A stretch of DNA of 9,835 nt, taken from Pseudomonadota bacterium (GTDB lineage Bacteria > Pseudomonadota > Alphaproteobacteria > Rhizobiales > Xanthobacteraceae). The stretch's first letter is position 1, and each line of letters opens with the position of its first letter. The stretch is from positions 1 to 9,835 of the forward strand of contig JAJYAH010000197.1 in assembly GCA_021779635.1 (NCBI GenBank), read 5' to 3'. The position numbers and the translations under genes were made by a program. This document shows, piece by piece, positions 5,923 to 9,835 of the stretch. The notes below the pieces were generated by a model, which saw only the letters and a list, made by a program, of their open reading frames with translations, had not been told where the DNA came from and did not search any database.

Positions 5923-5947
5923 CGTCCCGGCCGGGCGGTCCGGGACG
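5923..5947. terminator. 8-bp hairpin between convergent genes
   Basis: CGTCCCGG (5923-5930) and CCGGGACG (5940-5947) are perfect inverted copies around a 9-base loop. They stand between the stops of the small secreted protein (+) and the lysozyme-like gene (-). No T-tract follows on either strand. The arm resembles the repeat at 2611-2634, so it may be a degenerate member of that family acting as a shared 3' element. Confidence 0.45.
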
Positions 5948-5955
5948 GCGATGAA

Positions 5956-7155
5956 CTAAAACGCCGCCGCGAGCTCCCTTGCGCCCGGCAGGTTGCTGTT
6001 GCTGTCCATCCGCGCATCGGTGACATCGAGCAGTTTCGCCACCGTGTTATGGCGGATCGCCACCGGGTTGCGTTCGTAGCCGCCGCGCTGGAAAAAATTC
6101 GAGGTCGGGACCTGCTCGCGCATCGCCTGCGGCATCGTCACCATGTCGAGACCGGTGCCGTCGCCGGTGAGGTTCATCATCTCGAGCTCGGCGGCGCTGA
6201 GCGGACGGGAGTATCCCTTGGCGCGAGCGAAGAGGACGGAGGTCAGGAGCTTGTGGGTCTGCAGCAGCGGACCGACGTCGACATCCAGCACCATGGCATG
6301 CATCGCCCAGCCCTGCGGTGAATCGCCGATCTTCTCGTGCTGCGACCACTCGTCCGGCACCGAGCGCGCCACGTCCACCATCTGCTTCAACACCGCAATC
6401 TTGCGCTCCATCGCCTGGCGCGGCGCGCCGAACAATGACGCGGCCTTTTGCGTCAGCACCCTGACGAATTCGGATCCCTGCTCGGCCAGGAGTTCGACGG
6501 TGTTGGTCGTGAGCAACTGGTTATAGCCGATGGCGGTGGAAATGGCGCGCTTGCCGCCGTGCTCGATGCCCGATTGCACATCGTAATTGCCGGTGCCGCC
6601 GGTCTCGAACGAATAGACCCGCACTGCCTGATCGCGGGTGAGCCCGGCCGCCGCCGCGACGCGGGCATAGGCGCGCTTGAATTCGAGCTCGCTTGCGGGC
6701 CGTTGCGGCTTGAACTGGTATTGCTGGGCGGCAGCCTGCAATAGGTCGGCGACGACCGGAATGGCCTTGTGCTCGCGCGGCGGACGTTCCGGCTGGGGCT
6801 CCGGCGCCGGATTTGCCGGCCGCCTCGGCCCGGTATAGACCGGCGGTTGCGTCAGGACATAATCATCGAGCGTGATGGGCTGATGATCGCGCCGCTTGGC
6901 ATTGCGGCCACGCCGTTTCTCGGAAATCGCGCTCCAATAGGCGCCGGCTTCCTGCTCGAATGCCGCCCGCGCTTCGAGATATTGCTTCAGCAGGCGATGG
7001 TATTCGGCGATCGCGGGCTCCGAGGCGATCTGCGCCATCGCGTCGGCCGCAGCGGCTGGCAGCGGGCGCGTTTCCATGGCGCTGCCCCGCGGCGCGGCTA
7101 CCAGCAGCGCGAGCGCGAGGTATCCAAGGCTATGACGAATCGCTTCGGGGCGCAT
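5956..7155 (-). CDS. Exported protein with lysozyme/transglycosylase-like features
   Basis: 399 residues. Signal peptide 1-26 (hydrophobic 10-22, cleavage near GSA). Residues 34-78 are helical and Ala/Glu rich. A basic patch follows (RRGRNAKRR, 81-89), then a Pro-rich linker (103-127). The core from about 155 contains ARVAAAAGLTRDQAVRV and then YSFETGGTGNYDVQSG, with E184 placed like the catalytic Glu of lytic transglycosylases. AISTAIGYNQLL (204-215) is placed like their AxGxxQ motif. This suggests a lysozyme-like fold acting on peptidoglycan in the periplasm, but the similarity is only motif level, and the family may have no characterised member. The C-terminal part (285-399) is conserved-looking but unassigned. 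The Nudix gene lies 75 bases upstream on the same strand, so co-transcription is possible. Gene call strong; function tentative. Confidence 0.8.
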   Translation of the reverse strand: MRPEAIRHSLGYLALALLVAAPRGSAMETRPLPAAAADAMAQIASEPAIAEYHRLLKQYLEARAAFEQEAGAYWSAISEKRRGRNAKRRDHQPITLDDYVLTQPPVYTGPRRPANPAPEPQPERPPREHKAIPVVADLLQAAAQQYQFKPQRPASELEFKRAYARVAAAAGLTRDQAVRVYSFETGGTGNYDVQSGIEHGGKRAISTAIGYNQLLTTNTVELLAEQGSEFVRVLTQKAASLFGAPRQAMERKIAVLKQMVDVARSVPDEWSQHEKIGDSPQGWAMHAMVLDVDVGPLLQTHKLLTSVLFARAKGYSRPLSAAELEMMNLTGDGTGLDMVTMPQAMREQVPTSNFFQRGGYERNPVAIRHNTVAKLLDVTDARMDSNSNLPGARELAAAF

Positions 7156-7230
7156 GGTGTCGTTGTAGCAAGCGCGCCGCGCAAGTCAGCCCCGAAACCG
7201 CGAGAATGTCTGGCGCCGATCGGACGGCGG

Positions 7231-7878
7231 CTACTTCCAGGCAAATACCGGCTGTTCCAGTTCGGCGACACGGGTCTCGCGACCGGCGAGCACTTCGCTG
7301 AACTGGTAGATCAGCGCCGCGGTCGGCGCGTGGATCAGCTGGCCGGCCAGATGGAAGCGGATCACGCGGCGATCGCTTTCCGGAATCGCGGTGAAGTCGA
7401 ACGCATCGGCCCGTTCAATATCCGAAAGCGCGATGCGATGTACCGAGGCCACCTCCGCCGGGTTGGGCGACAGTGCCGCGGTGTCGGCCACCCACACCAC
7501 GACCGGGGTAATCAGGTAGCCGGACCGGGTCGGATAATCGTCGAGCAGACCCAGCACCGCATCGGGCGCAAGCCCGAGGCCGACCTCTTCGTGAAGTTCG
7601 CGCAGCGCCGCTTCCGCCGGTGTCTCGCCCGCGTCGCAGCGCCCGCCCGGCAGTGCCCATTGGCTGCCGTGGGCGCGCAGGTCCGCCGCGCGCCGGGTCA
7701 ACAGCAGCGCCGTCGCGCCAGAAGCGTCCCCGCCGCGCGCATCGCCGGCCGCGACGAGCGCGATGGCGACCGCGGCCCGCTTCAGCGCGGGCGCCGGCTC
7801 GCCGGCGGGCAGGCGCGAGAATGCCGCGCAATGCCCGGCAATATTCCGTCTTGTGGCATCATCGAATGGCCGGATCAT
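7231..7878 (-). CDS. Nudix hydrolase, CoA-pyrophosphatase-like
   Basis: 215 residues, cytoplasmic. The Nudix box is complete at 79-101: G79, E85, then R93-E94-L95-H96-E97-E98-V99-G100-L101, with every GX5EX7REUXEEXGU position filled. The preceding LLTRRAADLRAHGSQWALPGG (58-78) matches the extra motif that marks CoA pyrophosphatases (human NUDT7/8, bacterial NudL type). The likely reaction is therefore cleavage of CoA or acyl-CoA into 4'-phosphopantetheine derivatives and 3',5'-ADP, with Mg2+ or Mn2+ bound by the Glu residues. Length fits the family. A GDARGGDASG loop (45-54) is an insertion before the second strand. The ATG at 7876-7878 has GCGGG directly before it, too close for an ideal ribosome site, so a slightly different start is possible. 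Divergent from the thioesterase, with 97 bases between. Substrate specificity is inferred from the motif. Confidence 0.92.
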   Translation of the reverse strand: MIRPFDDATRRNIAGHCAAFSRLPAGEPAPALKRAAVAIALVAAGDARGGDASGATALLLTRRAADLRAHGSQWALPGGRCDAGETPAEAALRELHEEVGLGLAPDAVLGLLDDYPTRSGYLITPVVVWVADTAALSPNPAEVASVHRIALSDIERADAFDFTAIPESDRRVIRFHLAGQLIHAPTAALIYQFSEVLAGRETRVAELEQPVFAWK

Positions 7879-7932
7879 CCCGCTTGACTACACCACGTCA
7901 GCCATTGATGAAATGACCGGAAATCGCAAAAT

Positions 7933-7952
7933 ACCTCACCGCAAACCTCACC
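7933..7952. repeat. Tandem ACCTCACC pair upstream of the thioesterase gene
   Basis: ACCTCACC occurs at 7933-7940 and again at 7945-7952, a 12-base period, in the divergent Nudix/thioesterase gap. It lies between a weak promoter-like pair (TTGATG 7905-7910, CAAAAT 7927-7932, spacer 16) and the thioesterase ribosome site. It could be a small regulator site or a chance duplication. Confidence 0.3.
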
Positions 7953-7975
7953 AAAAATGACGGGAAAGACCTGAC

Positions 7976-8416
7976 ATGAGCGACATGGCCGCGGAGAAAC
8001 TCAAAGCCTCCGGCTGGACCATTGTCGAGACCACCGGGTTCCTCAGCCTGGTCGGTCCGCTATGGCAGCGGGTCGTGAACGGCGAGCACGAATATGCGCT
8101 GGTCGCGCAGGACAAGCACCATAACCGCAACGGCCTGGTGCAGGGCGGGCTCCTGATGACGTTCGCGGACCGCACCTGCGGCATGACGGCGCGCTTCGTA
8201 TCGGGCCGGCCGAGCCTCGCCACGGTGCAGATGGACACCCATTTCGTCGACAGCGCGAAGATCGGCGAGATCCTGCTGTCGAAGCCCCGCGTGGTCCGCA
8301 ACACCCGCAGCCTGATCTTCCTGACCACCGAGGTGACTGCCGTCACCGAGGTGGCCGCCGATAACCGCTGCATCGCGATGGCCAACGGGGTGTTCAAGGT
8401 CTTGAAGAGCCATTGA
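7976..8416 (+). CDS. PaaI-like hotdog-fold thioesterase
   Basis: 146 residues, cytoplasmic, the usual length of a single-hotdog acyl-CoA thioesterase. The diagnostic stretch HHNRNGLVQGGLLMTFADRT (48-67) corresponds to the family pattern N..G..HGG.....D. Here N52-G53, then VQGG with Gln where His is common, and D65 as candidate catalytic acid on the central helix. Strands follow at 82-91 (ATVQMDTHFV), 99-108 and 112-126 (LIFLTTEVTAVT), ending ANGVFKVL. Members of the 4HBT/PaaI group hydrolyse acyl- or aryl-CoA thioesters as dimers or tetramers. GGGAAAG (7962-7968) is a good ribosome site 7 bases before the ATG. A divergent CoA-type Nudix gene is its neighbour, so both may act on CoA species. 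A short stem, AGCGC (8416-8420) with GCGCT (8425-8429), begins at the stop codon. Family firm, substrate unknown. Confidence 0.92.
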   Translation: MSDMAAEKLKASGWTIVETTGFLSLVGPLWQRVVNGEHEYALVAQDKHHNRNGLVQGGLLMTFADRTCGMTARFVSGRPSLATVQMDTHFVDSAKIGEILLSKPRVVRNTRSLIFLTTEVTAVTEVAADNRCIAMANGVFKVLKSH

Positions 8417-8592
8417 GCGCGCTGGCGCTTTGGCTAGACGTTCACAAGGTCCCGCCGAAAGAAAATCATGGCTATTCCGGCTTAAAAGGCGCATCATTAA
8501 TCAGTGTTCGCCTCAAGCGCCGGATGCTGGCGTCTTTCAGAAAGCTGCGAACAGACGATTTACAACAGAGCTGGCGAAGCAGCGCGAAAGCG

Positions 8593-8610
8593 GTTCAATT
8601 TTCATTGAAC
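8593..8610. promoter_or_regulatory. GTTCAAT/ATTGAAC inverted repeat, possible operator
   Basis: A perfect 7-base inverted repeat with a 4-base loop (TTTC) in an otherwise GC-rich region, just upstream of the AGGAAG ribosome site at 8633-8638. Size, AT content and position suit a repressor or activator half-site pair, or the spacer of a promoter. Regulator unknown. Confidence 0.35.
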
Positions 8611-8632
8611 AGCCCGGACCGCGCGCAGATGC

Positions 8633-8638
8633 AGGAAG
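8633..8638 (+). promoter_or_regulatory. Ribosome binding site supporting a TTG start
   Basis: AGGAAG lies 6 bases before TTG at 8645. No ATG is available in this frame nearby; the next possible start is GTG at 8669, which lacks a Shine-Dalgarno-like sequence. This decides the start of the 87-residue protein. Confidence 0.55.
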
Positions 8639-8644
8639 CTGATC

Positions 8645-8908
8645 TTGATAAGGTCGCGACGCGAAACGGTGACATTCAGGCATTCATTCCGGATCAAGGG
8701 CATCGACCGCCAGTTGCAGGCCGGAGCTTACGAAGTCGTGACCGACGAAGAGATGATCGAAGGCCTGTCATTTCCGTGCTATCGCCGCGTCGCCACCATG
8801 ATCATGGTTCCGGGCGCGCCGCCGCAACATTCCTCGATCGAGATGATTTCCATCAGCTCGGTCGATCTCGCCGATGCGCAGCAGGCCGATGCGGTCGCAT
8901 CGCAATGA
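8645..8908 (+). CDS. 87-residue conserved hypothetical protein, TTG start
   Basis: A small soluble protein, no signal peptide or membrane segment. It begins with Arg-rich IRSRRETVTFRHSFRIKG and then has a compact body, LQAGAYEVVTDEEMIEGLSF (24-43). Next come CYRRVATMIMVP (45-56) and a C-terminal part ISISSVDLADAQQADA (68-83). The order suggests a small mostly beta protein; the phrase GAYEVVTDEE is typical of a conserved group of hypotheticals I recall from Bradyrhizobium (memory only). Function unknown. The TTG start is chosen for its ribosome site; GTG at 8669 would remove eight residues. It heads a run of small same-strand genes, each with its own ribosome site, which may be one transcript. 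Confidence 0.75.
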   Translation: MIRSRRETVTFRHSFRIKGIDRQLQAGAYEVVTDEEMIEGLSFPCYRRVATMIMVPGAPPQHSSIEMISISSVDLADAQQADAVASQ

Positions 8909-8976
8909 ACAGGCGTTACGGCATCATTGAAACCAGTCCGCAGCGTTCGGCAGCAACGCCCACGCCTCACAGCTAA
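8905..8976 (+). CDS. Possible 23-residue coupled micro-ORF
   Basis: ATG at 8905 overlaps the stop of the preceding gene in the arrangement ATGA, the classic geometry for translational coupling. The frame reads MNRRYGIIETSPQRSAATPT then PHS and stops at TAA (8974-8976). That stop overlaps the AAGGAAG ribosome site of the next gene. The peptide is basic at its start and Ser/Thr/Pro rich. No family is recognised. It could be a real small protein, a coupling relay between its neighbours, or chance; the sequence alone does not decide. Confidence 0.3.
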   Translation: MNRRYGIIETSPQRSAATPTPHS

Positions 8977-8985
8977 GGAAGCCAC

Positions 8986-9165
8986 ATGCAAATTCTTTCC
9001 GCGCGTCACGTCAAAACCGAAGAATCGCTGCGTCTCGGCGTGGTGTCCGGCTGGTACAGCACCAAGGTGAGCGGCACCTTCGTCACCGGCCCTCATGCCA
9101 CGCAGGAAGATTGCCTTTCGAAGATCGCCGAGCTCAATCCGCCACCGGCCAGAAAGAAATTCTGA
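8986..9165 (+). CDS. 59-residue conserved small protein
   Basis: The ATG at 8986 has AAGGAAG (8975-8981) 4 bases upstream, one of the best ribosome sites in the window. The product starts MQILSARHVKTEESLRLGVV, continues with SGWYSTKVSGTFVTGPHAT (21-39) and QEDCLSKIAELNPPP (40-54), and ends ARKKF. One cysteine (C43), a short strand-rich centre and a C-terminal helix are likely; no signal peptide. Codon use is G/C-biased at third positions like the neighbours, which supports a genuine gene. I recall similar short hypotheticals in Bradyrhizobium, without a function. It lies between the 87-residue gene and the DUF1488-like gene, and could be co-transcribed with both. Confidence 0.72.
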   Translation: MQILSARHVKTEESLRLGVVSGWYSTKVSGTFVTGPHATQEDCLSKIAELNPPPARKKF

Positions 9166-9207
9166 CGGCCGGGGTTTGGCAGTCTGTCCCATCAAGGAGA
9201 CTTCGAC

Positions 9208-9495
9208 ATGGCGCTCACCCAAGGCAATTTTCAGGAGTACGACTTCAACCGGATGGTGGTGCGCTTCACCATGAAGAACGACCAGGCCGACATCGCCTGC
9301 GCCGTCTCAACCGACGCGATGGATCAGCTTGAAGGCTCGTCGCGGACGCCACCGGCGCAGCGCGAGCAGCAATTCCTGCGGCTGCGCGACCGCATCGAGG
9401 AGCGCGCCGCGCGGAAGTTCAGCGATGTCGAACTGGAGGGCAACCCTCCGGGCGTGATTCTGCGCGCCATCGATTTTCGTCCGCCGCGTACTTGA
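9208..9495 (+). CDS. DUF1488-like small protein
   Basis: 95 residues, soluble. The start MALTQGNFQEYDFNRMVVRF, then a segment DIACAVSTDAMDQL (28-41), then a helical end LRLRDRIEERAARKFSD (57-73), follow the order typical of DUF1488: an aromatic N-terminal part with a VxF strand, a central strand and helix, and a C-terminal helix with F..R..IE..A..K. The family has no established function. Ribosome site AGGAGA (9195-9200) is 7 bases before the ATG at 9208. It extends slightly beyond the family core with NPPGVILRAIDFRPPRT. It is the last of the small plus-strand genes, 42 bases after the 59-residue gene, so probably in the same transcript. Family assignment is by eye. Confidence 0.8.
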   Translation: MALTQGNFQEYDFNRMVVRFTMKNDQADIACAVSTDAMDQLEGSSRTPPAQREQQFLRLRDRIEERAARKFSDVELEGNPPGVILRAIDFRPPRT

Positions 9496-9780
9496 ATGGG
9501 CACCGCGATTTTCGGGTTACACGCCGAAGGTCCGTCGGTTTCGAACATCTGGCGCTGAAACCGGAGAAAGCCCGGCGTGAACCGGCGATGGCGCCGGAGC
9601 CTATTAAATATATATTTTAAACAACTCCTTTCCATCCCGAAATCCTACCTCGTCATTGCTACATCAGCCGCCGAGCAAAACGCGACGCCATGTGGGTGCC
9701 GCTTGCGGTACGAATTTTGCGTGAAGCAAGCACAGTGACGCTGCGCGACCGTGCGGCTTTCCCACGGGGATAACCGGGTG
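9496..9780. other. Intergenic stretch with hairpin and AT island
   Basis: No supported gene in these 285 bases. CCGGCG (9582-9587) pairs with CGCCGG (9592-9597) around ATGG, and then an AT-only run of 20 bases follows (9602-9621). The hairpin plus AT-rich tail could end the small-gene transcript, though the tail is mixed A and T rather than a T-run. GCTTGC (9701-9706) and GCAAGC (9726-9731) form a second small inverted repeat. A 27-codon frame from 9690 has no ribosome site and is not called. Confidence 0.5.
9582..9621 (+). terminator. Hairpin followed by AT-rich tail, candidate terminator
   Basis: A 6-bp stem CCGGCG/CGCCGG with loop ATGG (9582-9597) is followed after four bases by 20 consecutive A/T bases. 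It sits 86 bases past the DUF1488-like stop. The tail is not a pure T-tract, so intrinsic termination is only plausible. Confidence 0.35.
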
Positions 9781-9835
9781 ATGTCTTACAGGGCTGCAAA
9801 CATGCTAATTCCGCTGCCGTTACCGTATCCGCCGG
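9781..9835 (+). CDS. Possible start of a gene running off the window
   Basis: ATG at 9781 opens a frame MSYRAANMLIPLPLPYPP that is still open at the last base. A GTG at 9778 is an alternative, and CACGGGG (9763-9769) lies about 11 bases upstream as a weak ribosome site. Only 18 codons are visible, with Pro/Leu-rich content and no recognisable motif, so the gene may not be real. Confidence 0.25.
   Translation, partial: MSYRAANMLIPLPLPYPP

Larger units (their letters stand above)
8417..8644. other. Intergenic stretch before the small-gene run
   Basis: 228 bases without a supported gene. Frames open here (for example a 70-codon one from 8430) show no family-like content. It contains the inverted repeat GTTCAAT (8593-8599) and ATTGAAC (8604-8610) around TTTC, 22 bases before the ribosome site of the next gene. 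The promoter of the small genes downstream probably lies here, but no clear -35/-10 pair is seen. Confidence 0.4.

Noticed and set aside
6769..7887. A 372-codon plus-strand frame opposite the Nudix and lysozyme-like genes
   Set aside because: Arg/Gly-rich shadow of two minus-strand genes with clear motifs; no ribosome site or domain.
8417..8644. EcfG/PhyR general stress promoter before the small genes
   Set aside because: The GGAAC half is absent, and no GGAAC-N16/17-CGTT arrangement was found on the plus strand.
8413..8976. A 187-codon frame from the thioesterase end
   Set aside because: It overlaps the better supported 87-residue gene in another frame and lacks family content; only its last 23 codons are kept as a possible micro-ORF.
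9690..9776. A 27-codon frame with ATG at 9690
   Set aside because: No ribosome site, short, and no conserved-looking motif.

Overview
The window looks like a piece of chromosome from a GC-rich alphaproteobacterium of the Bradyrhizobium/Rhodopseudomonas group (Nitrobacteraceae). This rests on the strong G/C bias at third codon positions, on protein sequences that resemble conserved hypotheticals I recall from that group, and on intergenic palindromic repeats of kinds I recall as abundant in Bradyrhizobium genomes. None of this was checked by search. I see no tRNA, rRNA, transposase, integrase, CRISPR array or phage gene. It reads as ordinary chromosome with several uncharacterised envelope genes.

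Layout, left to right. An SGNH/GDSL hydrolase (82-837, +) converges on a 147-residue Rossmann-like protein (990-1433, -). The gap between them holds a dispersed palindromic repeat. A 371-base gene-free stretch follows and ends in a nested composite repeat (about 1683-1807). That repeat runs into the stop codon of an exported TPR protein with a C-terminal LprI-like domain (1805-2581, -). Upstream of it on the same strand is a short-chain dehydrogenase (2650-3453, -), with a small REP-like hairpin between the two. The dehydrogenase is divergent from an exported YncE-like beta-propeller (3653-4867, +). The shared promoter region holds another REP-like repeat and three copies of GCAATCC. The propeller gene converges, with only 15 bases between stop codons, on a cysteine-rich secreted protein of unknown function (4883-5377, -). 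Next comes a small secreted Gly/Tyr-rich protein (5565-5906, +), convergent on an exported protein with lysozyme/transglycosylase-like sequence features (5956-7155, -). Upstream of that on the same strand is a Nudix hydrolase of the CoA-pyrophosphatase type (7231-7878, -), divergent from a PaaI-like hotdog thioesterase (7976-8416, +). The right end carries small plus-strand genes: an 87-residue protein with a probable TTG start (8645-8908), a possible 23-codon coupled ORF (8905-8976), a 59-residue protein (8986-9165) and a DUF1488-like protein (9208-9495). An AT-rich island and a possible partial gene close the window.

Functional reading. Five proteins have signal peptides (TPR-LprI, propeller, Cys-rich, small Gly/Tyr, lysozyme-like), so the middle of the window is biased towards the cell envelope. 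The Nudix enzyme, the thioesterase and the dehydrogenase fit acyl-CoA or general small-molecule metabolism, but nothing ties them into one pathway. The orientation pattern, with three convergent pairs and three divergent pairs, suggests mostly short transcription units. The convergent gaps carry GC-rich hairpins without T-tracts. I did not find a clearly new multi-gene system. The best leads are the lysozyme-like protein, the LprI-like domain lacking its usual distal cysteines, the run of very small genes at the right end, and the composite repeat overlapping a stop codon.
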